Shown piece after piece: positions 43,817-52,826 of a stretch of DNA of 64,000 nt. A program made the translations under genes and the position numbers. This DNA is from CBDBZL01 sp965213545. GTDB lineage: Bacteria; Pseudomonadota; Alphaproteobacteria; Sphingomonadales; Sphingomonadaceae. The notes under the pieces were generated by a model. It did not search any database. It saw nothing but the letters and a program-made list of their open reading frames with translations, and was not told the origin of the DNA. The first letter of the stretch is position 1. Each line of letters starts with the position of its first letter. The DNA is taken from contig CBDBZL010000001.1 of NCBI GenBank assembly GCA_965213545.1, forward strand, positions 310,001 to 374,000. Reading direction: 5' to 3'.

Positions 43817-44497
43817 CTAGCGAGCGCGCACCACGCGAAGATCGGGATCGCGCTTGGCGAGGGTCTGGATCACTCCGGTGGCGATCAGGAACAGTCCCAG
43901 GAACTGGATCGGCCAAGCGAGGATGGCGGGCCATTCGCTGCCACCCAGTGGTCCGGTCTCGGCGACCAGCAACAGGTGGGACGCGGCCACGAGCATGGCA
44001 CCCGCTCCGGTCTTGAGGCGCGGAAAGGTGCTGGCCCAGGCGCTCGCCGCCATTGCCCCCAGCGCGGCGGTGTAGACCAGCACCTCGAACGCCTGCCCGC
44101 GCTCGTGGGGCAGCAGCCAGCCTGCCAGTGGCACCATGATCAGCGTCGGGCCCACGATCCAGCTGTCTGCCTTCTCGAGCGGCGCACGGCGGTGGCGCAC
44201 GAACACGCTCGTCGCCATCGCATGGGCGAGCAGCCACAACAGCGCGCCCACCGCCCGGTCGAACTCCAGGCCCATGTCGCCCGCCGCCGCCGCACCCAGC
44301 GCCCAGCCCATCGCCCGCGCGTCGTCCCCCGAATGGCGGCGCAAGCAATAGGCGGCGAGAAAACCCGCCGCCGCGCCCTTCAGGGGGACCAGCCACAGCT
44401 CGGGTAGCGACCCTGCGCGCAGGTAATAGAAGGCCAGCGCCGCGACGATGGCGGCAAGCAGATAGGGTCGTTTCTGGGCTAGCGCGCGCCGGGGCAT
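43817..44497 (-). CDS. Lysoplasmalogenase family protein (YhhN/TMEM86)
   Basis: A 226-aa membrane protein with about eight hydrophobic helices. The start LLAAIVAALAFYYLRA, the PLKGAAAGFLAAYCLRR segment, and the AGDMGLEFDRAVGALLW motif match the YhhN family, whose animal relatives cleave vinyl-ether lysolipids. The bacterial role is uncertain. ATG 44497 (MPRRALAQKRPYLL) is preferred over the longer frame. It converges with the preceding exported-protein gene (1 bp apart) and is divergent from trmFO. Confidence 0.85.
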   Translation of the reverse strand: MPRRALAQKRPYLLAAIVAALAFYYLRAGSLPELWLVPLKGAAAGFLAAYCLRRHSGDDARAMGWALGAAAAGDMGLEFDRAVGALLWLLAHAMATSVFVRHRRAPLEKADSWIVGPTLIMVPLAGWLLPHERGQAFEVLVYTAALGAMAASAWASTFPRLKTGAGAMLVAASHLLLVAETGPLGGSEWPAILAWPIQFLGLFLIATGVIQTLAKRDPDLRVVRAR

Positions 44498-44546
44498 GGT
44501 GCGCCTTGCCTTGACGGCGCGCGCCCGGGTGCGCAAGCCCGCGATG

Positions 44547-45923
44547 ATGGCGCACCAGGTCCATATCATCGGCGGCGGGCTCGCGGGCTGCGAGGCGGCC
44601 TGGCAGCTCGCCCGGCGCGGTTTCCGCGTAAAGCTCTCGGAGATGCGAGGCGCCGGCGGCGGAGAAGGTACCGCCGCGCATCATACCACCCGGCTGGCCG
44701 AGCTGGTCTGCTCCAACTCCTTCCGCTCGGATGATGACGAGAAGAACGCGGTCGGCCAGCTTCATCACGAGATGCGCATGATGGGTTCGCTGATCATGCA
44801 GGCGGGCGAGGCGGCGCGGGTGCCCGCGGGCTCGGCCTTCGCGGTCGATCGCGAGGCGTTCGCCGCCAATGTCGAGAACATGCTCGAAGCGCATCCCAAC
44901 GTGACCGTCACCCGGGAGCGGATCGACCGGTTGCCCGAGGGCGGCCCGGTCATCATCGCCACCGGGCCGCTGACGGGAAGCGCGCTGGCCCAGAGCATTG
45001 CCCAGGTCACCGGCACCGACAGGCTGCATTTCTTCGATGCCATCGCCCCCATCATCCATCGCGATTCGGTGGACATGGAGGTCTGCTGGATGCAGTCGCG
45101 CTGGAACAAGGGCGAGAGCGAGGACGACCGCGCGGCCTATATCAACTGCCCGATGGACAAGGCCCAGTACCTTGCCTTCCACCAGGCGCTGATCGACGGC
45201 GAGAAGACCAGCTTCAAGCAATGGGAGGCGAACACCCCCTATTTCGATGGCTGCATGCCGATCGAGGTAATGGCCGAGCGCGGCGTCGAAACCCTGCGCT
45301 ACGGACCGATGAAGGGCGTGGGGCTGGATGATCCAACCACCGCCTGCGAGGAGTTTCCGCAGGGCCGCTGGCCCTATGCGGTGGTTCAGCTACGCCAGGA
45401 CAATACGCTGGGCACGCTGTGGAACATGGTCGGCTTCCAGACCAAGCTGAAGCATGGCGAACAGGTGCGCATCTTCCGCACCATTCCCGGGCTCGCGGGC
45501 GCCGAGTTCGCCCGGCTGGGCGGGCTGCACCGCAACACCTTCATCAATTCCCCGCTGCTGCTCGACCGGGAGTTGCGGCTGAAGAGTGCGCCCTTCGTCC
45601 GCTTTGCCGGGCAGATCACCGGGTGCGAGGGCTATGTCGAAAGCGCGGCGATCGGCCTTCTTGCAGGGATGATGGCGGCGGCCGAACTGGCGGGCGAAAA
45701 CTGGACCGCGCCGCCCGCGACCACGGCGTCGGGCGCGCTGCTCGCCCATATCACCGGAGATGCGGCGGCCGATGCGTTCCAGCCGATGAACGTCAATTTC
45801 GGCCTGTTTCCACCACTGCACGAGGTCCCCAAGAAGCAGCGCAAACAGGCCTATACCAGCCGCGCCAAGACCGATCTTGCCGCCTGGCTCGACAGTCGTG
45901 AACGCGAGACGCTGGCGGCCTGA
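44547..45923 (+). CDS. trmFO: tRNA (uracil-54-C5)-methyltransferase, folate-dependent
   Basis: A ~458-aa FAD enzyme forming m5U54 in the tRNA T-loop with methylenetetrahydrofolate. The dinucleotide-binding site is VHIIGGGLAGCEAAWQLA. LAELVCSNSFRSDDDEKNAV and YINCPMDKAQYLAF hold the conserved cysteines, and IEVMAERGVETLRYGPMK and FAGQITGCEGYVESAAIGLL are diagnostic. Two adjacent ATGs (44544 and 44547) can start it. It overlaps no neighbour and is divergent from the lysoplasmalogenase gene. Confidence 0.95.
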   Translation: MAHQVHIIGGGLAGCEAAWQLARRGFRVKLSEMRGAGGGEGTAAHHTTRLAELVCSNSFRSDDDEKNAVGQLHHEMRMMGSLIMQAGEAARVPAGSAFAVDREAFAANVENMLEAHPNVTVTRERIDRLPEGGPVIIATGPLTGSALAQSIAQVTGTDRLHFFDAIAPIIHRDSVDMEVCWMQSRWNKGESEDDRAAYINCPMDKAQYLAFHQALIDGEKTSFKQWEANTPYFDGCMPIEVMAERGVETLRYGPMKGVGLDDPTTACEEFPQGRWPYAVVQLRQDNTLGTLWNMVGFQTKLKHGEQVRIFRTIPGLAGAEFARLGGLHRNTFINSPLLLDRELRLKSAPFVRFAGQITGCEGYVESAAIGLLAGMMAAAELAGENWTAPPATTASGALLAHITGDAAADAFQPMNVNFGLFPPLHEVPKKQRKQAYTSRAKTDLAAWLDSRERETLAA

Positions 45924-46038
45924 CACGCGTCGAGCCTGCGGCGACGTGCGGTTCGCCGATATCGCATTTTACTTGCGAATACGACCCGCCCGGGAAGTTT
46001 GCGACCGGACCCTCGCCCGCACTCCACCGAACCGAGCG

Positions 46039-46512
46039 CTACCTACTGCCCCCCGCCCGGGCGCGATCTTGCGTCCGGTTATAGGCGATCTGCTCTTCCA
46101 TCCTCACCTGCCCGTCGCCATCCCGGTCCATCTCGGAAAAGCGGGTGGCGGTGGTGACCGCCCATTCCTCGAAGGTGAGCAGGTTGTTGCCGTCCTTGTC
46201 GAGCTTGCGGAAGGCGTTGGTGCGCGTGGCCAACATCTCGTTGCGCGTGATGCGCCCGTCGCGGTTGCGATCGAAGCGGAAGAAGCGGCGCTGCTCGCGC
46301 GTGATCTCGTCCGATTCGGGCGGGGCGGGGCCACGCAAGCCCGCGACGTCGGCACTGGGCAGCGCATCGGGATCGACGGCGGGTCCGGCAACGGGCAGCT
46401 CGGGCGGCGGGGCGGCTTCCTCCACCTGCGCCCGGCCCTGCAGCCAGAACAGACCGATCGCAAGCATCGCCAACGCTCCGAAGGCGCCCAGAAGCATCCG
46501 GTTCATTGCCAT
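46039..46512 (-). CDS. EF-hand protein, membrane-anchored or exported (157 aa)
   Basis: A hydrophobic N-terminus (MLLGAFGALAMLAIGLFWLQ) is followed by a Pro/Ala linker and three EF-hand-like loops: FDRNRDGRITRNE, LDKDGNNLLTFEE and MDRDGDGQVRMEE. Each has the Asp/Asn positions for Ca2+. It is likely a periplasmic calcium sensor or buffer. It lies 27 bp after the squalene/phytoene-synthase-like gene on the same strand. Confidence 0.88.
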   Translation of the reverse strand: MAMNRMLLGAFGALAMLAIGLFWLQGRAQVEEAAPPPELPVAGPAVDPDALPSADVAGLRGPAPPESDEITREQRRFFRFDRNRDGRITRNEMLATRTNAFRKLDKDGNNLLTFEEWAVTTATRFSEMDRDGDGQVRMEEQIAYNRTQDRARAGGSR

Positions 46513-46539
46513 ATGTCCCAGTTTAACACATGTTCGATC

Positions 46540-47163
46540 CTAGCGTCCCGCAAGACCGATCCGCAAGGCCAAGATTGCCGCGCCAGGTCCATCGAGCGCC
46601 TCGCCGCTGCCGCGTCGCACCGCGCGCAATGCCAACCCGCGCAGCACGGCCAGCGGTCGCAGCCCGCGCGGCAGAGGGGTGAGCCCGGTATGGTGCGCCA
46701 GTGCCAGCCTTCGTGCCAGCTCGGCTTCCGCTCCCGCGCTCAGATGCAGCGCGAGGTCGGCCAGCGCCCAGCCGCGCGCCGTATGGCCGGCGTCATCCGC
46801 ACCAGACCCATCGCCGATCCGGTCCGCCAGCACCTGCCAGCCCGCCGCACGCCCGTCGGCAAAGGCCAGCATCGCGGGTTCCGACAGGGTCTCGGCAAGC
46901 AGCGCTTCCCAGCCATCGACCAGCCCGACCAGCGCGCCCGCGTTACGCCAGCCGGCAAGCCGGGCGAGCAGCGGCTCACCGCCAGGCCAATGCGCCGGCT
47001 CCTCGCGCAACCGGTCGCGCCACCAGGCAAGCTTCAACTGGGCGATCAGCGGCTCGCTGCGTTGGCGCAGGATATCGGCCAGCCGGGTATCGAGCGCGAG
47101 CAGCGTCAGCGTATCGGCGCGGGCGGAGCCGGGGGCGTAGGACAGCGCCAGACGCTGGACCAA
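46540..47163 (-). CDS. Squalene/phytoene synthase-like protein
   Basis: A ~207-aa all-helical protein resembling the short, divergent isoprenoid-synthase-fold proteins of Sphingomonadales: LALSYAPGSARADTLTLLALD then LIAQLKLAWWRDRLRE. The aspartate-rich motifs of active phytoene synthase are not obvious, so it may be non-catalytic (NDUFAF6-like assembly factor is a possibility). The start is unclear: TTG 47163, or an alternative such as CTG 47181 giving a few more residues. It starts ~35 bp after pdhB. Confidence 0.72.
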   Translation of the reverse strand: MVQRLALSYAPGSARADTLTLLALDTRLADILRQRSEPLIAQLKLAWWRDRLREEPAHWPGGEPLLARLAGWRNAGALVGLVDGWEALLAETLSEPAMLAFADGRAAGWQVLADRIGDGSGADDAGHTARGWALADLALHLSAGAEAELARRLALAHHTGLTPLPRGLRPLAVLRGLALRAVRRGSGEALDGPGAAILALRIGLAGR

Positions 47164-47197
47164 GGGCAGGCCCTCGACCAGATCGCCCGGCGCGGCC

Positions 47198-48613
47198 TCA
47201 GTCGCGATAGCAGACCTTCTTCGCCGCGGAGACGATGCGGGCGGTATCGATCAGCGCCAGCTTCTCCAGGTTCGCCGCGTAAGGTAGCGGAACGTCCTGG
47301 TTGGTGACCCGCAACACCGGCGCATCAAGATCGTCGAACCCCTCTTCCATGCACAGCGCGATAATTTCCGAGGCGATCGAGCAGGTGGGCCAGGCTTCCT
47401 CGGCGATGATCAACCGGTTGGTCTTGGCGAGGCTGGCAAGCACGCTCTCGCGATCGAGCGGGCGCAAGGTGCGAAGGTCGATCACCTCGGCCCCGATGCC
47501 CTCCTCGGCCAGCTTGTCCGCCGCCTCCAGCGCCAGGCCCACGCCGATCGAATAGGAGACGATGGTCACGTCGTTGCCCTCGCGCATGATCCGCGCCTGG
47601 CCGATGGGGAGCACGTAGTCCTCGATCTCGGGCACCTCGAAGCTGCGTCCGTAGACCAGCTCGTTCTCGAGGAAGACCACCGGGTCCTCGGTGCGGATCG
47701 CGGCTTTCAGCAGTCCCCTGCAATCGGCCGCATCATAGGGCGAGATGACGATGAGCCCGGGGACGCTGGCGTACCAGGGCGCGAAGTTCTGCGAGTGCTG
47801 CGCCGCCACCCGGCTGGCCGCGCCGTTGGGTCCGCGAAACACCACCGGGCAGCGCATCTGGCCGCCCGACATATAGTTGGTCTTGGCGGCGGAATTGATG
47901 ATGTGGTCGATCGCCTGCATGGCGAAGTTGAAGGTCATGAACTCGACCACCGGACGAAGGCCCCCCATCGCCGCGCCGGTGCCGATGCCGGCAAAGCCGT
48001 ATTCGGTGATCGGCGTGTCGATCACCCGGCGCGCGCCGAACTCCTCGAGTAACCCTTGCGTCACCTTGTAGGCCCCCTGGTATTCGGCCACCTCCTCGCC
48101 CATCACGAAGACCCGCTCGTCGCGGCGCATCTCCTCGGCCATGGCATCGCGCAACGCCTCGCGCACGGTGAGCTTGGTCATCGCGGTGTCCTCGGGGACG
48201 GCGGGATCGGCGGCGCGCACGGCAGGCTTCGGCTGGGTGATCTCGGCCTCGGAAGGCTCGCGGCCGACATCCTTGCCTTCGCCCGGCACATCCTCGATGC
48301 GGCTCGTCGCCTTGCTCTCCACCGGCGCGGCACCATCCGCGGGCGGCGCCTCGATCTCGCCTGTATCCTCGCCCTCGCCGGCAAGCATGGCGATCACCGT
48401 GCCCACCTTGACCCCCTCGGCGCCCTCCTCGACCAGGATCTTGCCGACCGTCCCCTCGTCGTTGCTCTCGAACTCCATCGTCGCCTTGTCGGTCTCGATC
48501 TCGGCGAGGATATCGCCCGCCGACACGGTATCGCCCTCCTTGACCAGCCAGCGCGCCAGCGTGCCCTCCTCCATGGTGGGCGACAGGGCGGGCATCTTGA
48601 GCTCGATCGCCAT
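47198..48613 (-). CDS. pdhB: Pyruvate dehydrogenase E1 component, beta subunit with lipoyl domain
   Basis: A 471-aa protein. Residues 1-80 are a biotinyl/lipoyl domain with the lipoylated Lys in EIETDKATMEFES, followed by an acidic/Pro linker and the transketolase-like E1-beta domain (TVREALRDAMAEEMRRDERV, GEEVAEYQGAYKVTQGL, YGFAGIGTGAAMGGLRPVVE). This N-terminal lipoyl fusion is typical of alphaproteobacterial PdhB. It lies 3 bp downstream of pdhA. E2 and E3 genes are not in the window. Confidence 0.95.
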   Translation of the reverse strand: MAIELKMPALSPTMEEGTLARWLVKEGDTVSAGDILAEIETDKATMEFESNDEGTVGKILVEEGAEGVKVGTVIAMLAGEGEDTGEIEAPPADGAAPVESKATSRIEDVPGEGKDVGREPSEAEITQPKPAVRAADPAVPEDTAMTKLTVREALRDAMAEEMRRDERVFVMGEEVAEYQGAYKVTQGLLEEFGARRVIDTPITEYGFAGIGTGAAMGGLRPVVEFMTFNFAMQAIDHIINSAAKTNYMSGGQMRCPVVFRGPNGAASRVAAQHSQNFAPWYASVPGLIVISPYDAADCRGLLKAAIRTEDPVVFLENELVYGRSFEVPEIEDYVLPIGQARIMREGNDVTIVSYSIGVGLALEAADKLAEEGIGAEVIDLRTLRPLDRESVLASLAKTNRLIIAEEAWPTCSIASEIIALCMEEGFDDLDAPVLRVTNQDVPLPYAANLEKLALIDTARIVSAAKKVCYRD

Positions 48614-48616
48614 GGC

Positions 48617-49825
48617 TCAGTAGCTCTCCACCAGCACGTCGGTGTAAAGCTCGGCCGGCTCGGGTTCGGGCGAGCTTTCGGCAAAGTCGGCGGCTTCGGC
48701 GACGCGGGCGCGGATGTCCTTGTCGATCTCCTTCAGTCGCTCCTCGCCGACGTCGCGGCGGGTAAGTTCGGCTTTGGCCAGCTCGATCGGGTCCGATTTC
48801 TCGCGCACGCCCTGGACTTCCTCGCGCGTGCGATACTTGGCGGGGTCGGACATGGAATGGCCGCGATAGCGATAGGTGTTCAATTCCATCAGCACCGGCC
48901 CGTTGCCCTCGCGGACATGCGCGAAGGCCACCTCGGCGGCGGCGCGCACCTCGAGCACGTCCATGCCGTTCACGTCCATGCCGGGGATGCGAAAGGCGGT
49001 GCCGCGACGATGGAACTCGGTCTGGGCGCTGGAGCGCTTGACCGAAGTGCCCATCGCGTACTGGTTGTTCTCGATCACGAACACGATCGGCAGGCCCCAC
49101 AAGGCGGCCATGTTGAAGGTCTCGTAGACCTGACCCTGGTTGGCCGCGCCATCGCCGAAATAGGCCAGGCACAGGCCGCCATCATCGCGATATTTGTGCG
49201 CCAGGGCCAGTCCGCCGCCAAGCGCCACCTGCGCGCCCACGATGCCATGCCCGCCGTAAAACTTGTGCTCGGTAGAGAACATGTGCATCGAGCCGCCCTT
49301 GCCCTTGGAGATGCCCGCTGCGCGCCCCGTGAGCTCGGCCATGATCAAACGCGGCTCGATCCCGTAGGCCAGCATGTGGCCATGATCTCGGTAGCCGGTG
49401 ATGACCGAATCCTTCTCGTGGTCGAGCGCCGATTGCAGCCCGATCGCCACCGCCTCCTGGCCGATGTAGAGGTGGCAGAACCCGCCGATCAGGCCGAGGC
49501 CATAAAGCTGCCCCGCCTTCTCCTCGAACCGGCGGATGAGCAGCATCCGCTCGTAGAAGGCGATCAGCTCGTCCTCGCTCGCCTCGTAGCGACGCGCGCC
49601 TTCGAACCGCTGCTGCAGGGTGCGAAGCGCGAAGTCCTCGTCACTGGTGGCATCGGCGCCTGCATCGCTGCCCGGGCCGGCCTTGTCGGAACCGCTGCGC
49701 CCGCCGCCGTTTGACTTGTCGCGGATTGCACGGTCACCTGTCGCACGGTCATTGGCCGAAGCGCGGCGGCGTCCTTCGCCTTGCGCGCCCCCTGCTCCTG
49801 CCTTCGATGGGGATGGCTTGGCCAA
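48617..49825 (-). CDS. pdhA: Pyruvate dehydrogenase E1 component, alpha subunit
   Basis: A 402-aa thiamine diphosphate enzyme. The TPP motif is FGDGAANQGQVYETFNMAAL with IENN about 30 residues after GDG; RIPGMDVNGMDVLEVR and YRYRGHSMSDPAKYR (phosphorylation-loop equivalent) are conserved. The first ~60 residues are Gly/Ser/Arg/Asp-rich and probably disordered, longer than in most homologues; they may tether E1 to E2. It is the first gene of the pdhA-pdhB pair. Confidence 0.95.
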   Translation of the reverse strand: MAKPSPSKAGAGGAQGEGRRRASANDRATGDRAIRDKSNGGGRSGSDKAGPGSDAGADATSDEDFALRTLQQRFEGARRYEASEDELIAFYERMLLIRRFEEKAGQLYGLGLIGGFCHLYIGQEAVAIGLQSALDHEKDSVITGYRDHGHMLAYGIEPRLIMAELTGRAAGISKGKGGSMHMFSTEHKFYGGHGIVGAQVALGGGLALAHKYRDDGGLCLAYFGDGAANQGQVYETFNMAALWGLPIVFVIENNQYAMGTSVKRSSAQTEFHRRGTAFRIPGMDVNGMDVLEVRAAAEVAFAHVREGNGPVLMELNTYRYRGHSMSDPAKYRTREEVQGVREKSDPIELAKAELTRRDVGEERLKEIDKDIRARVAEAADFAESSPEPEPAELYTDVLVESY

Positions 49826-50011
49826 GGGTCCGATCCTTTCCAGCTGCCGGTTGGCGGACAGCGCTTGTCAGGGGGCGCCTATAGGCAAAGACCGGCGTCC
49901 ATGGCAACGCCTGCCAAAGGGCGCCTACGCACAAGAAATTACGTGCCACGCTATGTCGGTCGCCCGTCCCGGACATAGCAGCTTCGCAGATGGCCCAACT
50001 AGCGATCCTTA

Positions 50012-50032
50012 GCCTGGCGAACCTGGCCAGGC
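50012..50032 (-). terminator. Short hairpin after ftsB
   Basis: GCCTGGC (50012-50018) and GCCAGGC (50026-50032) form a 7-bp stem with a 7-nt loop, 10 bp beyond the ftsB stop. There is no T-run, so this is only terminator-like. Confidence 0.4.
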
Positions 50033-50041
50033 GAACGTGGA

Positions 50042-50344
50042 TTACCGAACCTGGCCGTCGCCAAGCTCGATGACATATTCGTCCGGATGCGCCACGTTGA
50101 GATTGCGCCGCACCAGCTCCGCCGCCAGATCGGGGTCGACCGCATTGGGGTCGAGGCGCTCGTTGAGATTGGCGAACTCGTCGCGCTGTTCCTCAAGCTC
50201 GGCAATCTGCGCCTGGCGCTCCTCGAGCAGCGCGGTGGTCTCACCCCATTCGATCAGCCCGTAAGGTCCGGCCAGCGCCAGTGCGCCAAGACCCAGCAGC
50301 ACGCTGAGCGCTCCTGCCTGGACCAGCTTCTCGCGATCGAACAT
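50042..50344 (-). CDS. Septum formation initiator FtsB/DivIC-like
   Basis: A 100-aa bitopic cell-division protein. One membrane helix (AGALSVLLGLGALALAG) is followed by a coiled coil (TTALLEERQAQIAELEEQRD) and the FtsB-like end ELVRRNLNVAHPDEYVIEL. FtsB links FtsL and FtsQ and activates septal peptidoglycan synthesis. It lies ~215 bp upstream of pdhA on the same strand, a neighbourhood common in alphaproteobacteria. Confidence 0.88.
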   Translation of the reverse strand: MFDREKLVQAGALSVLLGLGALALAGPYGLIEWGETTALLEERQAQIAELEEQRDEFANLNERLDPNAVDPDLAAELVRRNLNVAHPDEYVIELGDGQVR

Positions 50345-50537
50345 TCCCGGGCCTTTCGCGGCTTTACCTCGTGCATTGGACTTTGGCGTGAATCATAGTC
50401 CGGCACGCCTGGCAAGCAGCTTCTCCTTGTTCGCCGCACAGGCAAGGCCTGCATCTGCACGCAAGAGGGCTTTTCGCATCGGCGCGGTTCACCTAGCGTG
50501 CACGCTCTTAAAAGACCGATGACAAGGACTGCCCGCC

Positions 50538-52826
50538 GTGGATGACCCTCTTCCCAAGCCCAAGACCTATGACGGACCGGCGGGGGGCTGGGGATCACTA
50601 AGAGGAATCGCCCGCACCGAGATCAAGGAGCGGGCCGGCCCCGGCGCACTTGCCACCTTGCGCGAGCAGAACAAGCCCGGCGGCACCATGTGCAGCTCGT
50701 GCGCCTGGGTCAAACCGCCGGAACCGCATTTGCTCGAGTTCTGCGAGAACGGCGCCAAGGCCACCTTGTGGGACCTGACCACGCGCCGCTGCACGCCCGA
50801 GTTCTTCGCCCGACACACCGTGTCGGAGCTATCCACCTGGGACGGTCACGCGCTCGAATTGCAGGGCCGCCTGACACATCCCATGCGCTATGAAGCCGCG
50901 ACCGATCGCTATCTGCCGACCAGCTGGGACGAGGCCTATGCCGCCATCACCGCCAGGCTGAACGCGCTCGATCCCAAGGCGGTCACCTTTTATACCAGCG
51001 GCAAGGCGGCGCTCGAGCCGTCCTATCTGTTCGCCCTGTTCGCCCGGGCCTACGGGCACAACAACCTGCCCGACAGTTCGAACATGTGTCATGAAACCAC
51101 CTCGGTGGGGCTGAAGAAGGTGATTGGCTCGCCCGTTGGCACGTGCACTCTGGAAGACCTCAAGCATTGCGACGCCATCTTCCATCTGGGGCAGAACCCG
51201 GGGACCAACTCGCCGCGCCTGCTGCGTCCGCTCAAGGAGGCAGTCGATCGCGGTTGCAAGATCGTGGTGTTCAACCCGTTGCGCGAGAAGGGCCTGATCG
51301 AGTTCGCCGATCCGCAGGACCCGGTGGCGATGACCTTCGGCGCGGCGACCAGAATGAACCACCTCTATCTCCAGGTGCGCCCGGGTGGCGATATCGCCGC
51401 GCTGATGGGGGTGGCCAAGCGCGTGGTGGAACTGGATACACAGGCCCAGGCACAGGGCGGCGCGCGCAAGCTCGACCAGGCCTTCATCGACGAGCATACC
51501 ATCGGCTTCGATGCGTTTCTCGCCAAGCTCGCGGACACCTCATGGTCCGAGATCGAGCATCATTCGGGGCTTACCCGGTCCGAGATGGAGCAGGCGGGGG
51601 ATATCTACGCCGCGGCGGATAATGTCATCGGCATCTACGGCATGGGGCTTACCCAGCACGTCAACGGCTCGCAGGCGATCGGGCTATTGGTCAACCTGCT
51701 GTTGATGAACGGCAATATCGGCCGGCGCGGCGCAGGCTGCTCGCCCATCCGCGGCCACTCCAACGTGCAGGGCCAGCGCACCGTGGGCGTCACCGAGAAG
51801 GTGGAGCTGGCCCCGGTCGAGAAATATCGCGAATTGTTCGACCTGGAGACACCGAGCGAGGACGGGCACAACACCGTCGCCTTCGTCGAGGCGCTGCTTG
51901 ACGGGCGCAACAAGGGCTTTGTCGGCCTTGGCGGCAACCTGGCGATGGCCATTCCCGACCACGTCCGCGCGCACAAGGCTTGGCGCGAGATGGACCTGAC
52001 AGTCCATGTCGCCACCAAGCTGAACGCCACGCACTGCATGCCGGGGAAACACGCTTGGCTGCTGCCCTGCCTGGTGCGGGCCGAGATGGATATGCAGGCG
52101 AGCGGCAACCAGCAGGTCAGCATGGAGGACAGTTTCAGCCATATCCACGGCTCGATCGGGCGGCGCGATCCGGCAAGTGAACATCTCGCCAGCGAGACCG
52201 CCATCGTCTGCCAGCTGGCCAAGGCCACGCTGCCCGCGCATCCCAAGCTATGCTGGGACGACTGGCAGGCCGACTACAGCCGTATCCGCGAGCTGATCGC
52301 GCGCACCTGGCCCGATGAGTTCCACGACATGAACTCGCGGATGAACCAGCCGGGCGGCTTTTATCGCGGCAATGGGGCGCATGACCGGGTGTGGAAGACC
52401 GCCAGCGGCAAGGCCGAGTTCACCGATCCCGACACGCTCGATGGGTGCGGCATCGGCCAGGCCGAGGGGCGCTTCCACCTCGTCACCTTGCGCTCCAACG
52501 ATCAGTTCAACACCACGATCTATGGCCACTCGGACCGGTTGCGCGGGCTGGAAGGCAACCGGATGATCGTGCTGATGCGGCCCGACGAGATGGTGGCCCG
52601 GTGCCTTCGCGAAGGCGACCTGGTGCGGCTGGAGACCGATAACGATGGCCGCGACCAGGAGTATCGCGCGGTCGGCGGACTGGCGGTGGTGCCCTATGAT
52701 CTGCCGCGCGGAACGCTCGCCGGCTATTTCCCCGAACTCAATCCGCTGGTGCCGCTATGGTATCATGACAAGCTCTCGCAGACACCGGCAAGCAAGGGGG
52801 TGCCGGTCCGCATCGTCGCCGACTAG
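50538..52826 (+). CDS. FdhF/YdeP-type molybdopterin oxidoreductase
   Basis: A 762-aa molybdoenzyme of the formate-dehydrogenase-alpha-like YdeP group. A Cys motif MCSSCAWVKPPEPHLLEFCEN near residue 52 resembles a partial 4Fe-4S site. NMCHETTSVGLKKVIGSPVG, FHLGQNPGTNSPR and GRRGAGCSPIRGHSNVQGQR belong to the molybdopterin-binding core. The Cys in SSNMCHETTS could be the molybdenum ligand; no SECIS or Sec codon is seen. YdeP in E. coli is linked to acid resistance; the substrate is unknown. No accessory fdh genes flank it. It overlaps the sulfotransferase gene (convergent) by 4 bp. Confidence 0.88.
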   Translation: MDDPLPKPKTYDGPAGGWGSLRGIARTEIKERAGPGALATLREQNKPGGTMCSSCAWVKPPEPHLLEFCENGAKATLWDLTTRRCTPEFFARHTVSELSTWDGHALELQGRLTHPMRYEAATDRYLPTSWDEAYAAITARLNALDPKAVTFYTSGKAALEPSYLFALFARAYGHNNLPDSSNMCHETTSVGLKKVIGSPVGTCTLEDLKHCDAIFHLGQNPGTNSPRLLRPLKEAVDRGCKIVVFNPLREKGLIEFADPQDPVAMTFGAATRMNHLYLQVRPGGDIAALMGVAKRVVELDTQAQAQGGARKLDQAFIDEHTIGFDAFLAKLADTSWSEIEHHSGLTRSEMEQAGDIYAAADNVIGIYGMGLTQHVNGSQAIGLLVNLLLMNGNIGRRGAGCSPIRGHSNVQGQRTVGVTEKVELAPVEKYRELFDLETPSEDGHNTVAFVEALLDGRNKGFVGLGGNLAMAIPDHVRAHKAWREMDLTVHVATKLNATHCMPGKHAWLLPCLVRAEMDMQASGNQQVSMEDSFSHIHGSIGRRDPASEHLASETAIVCQLAKATLPAHPKLCWDDWQADYSRIRELIARTWPDEFHDMNSRMNQPGGFYRGNGAHDRVWKTASGKAEFTDPDTLDGCGIGQAEGRFHLVTLRSNDQFNTTIYGHSDRLRGLEGNRMIVLMRPDEMVARCLREGDLVRLETDNDGRDQEYRAVGGLAVVPYDLPRGTLAGYFPELNPLVPLWYHDKLSQTPASKGVPVRIVAD

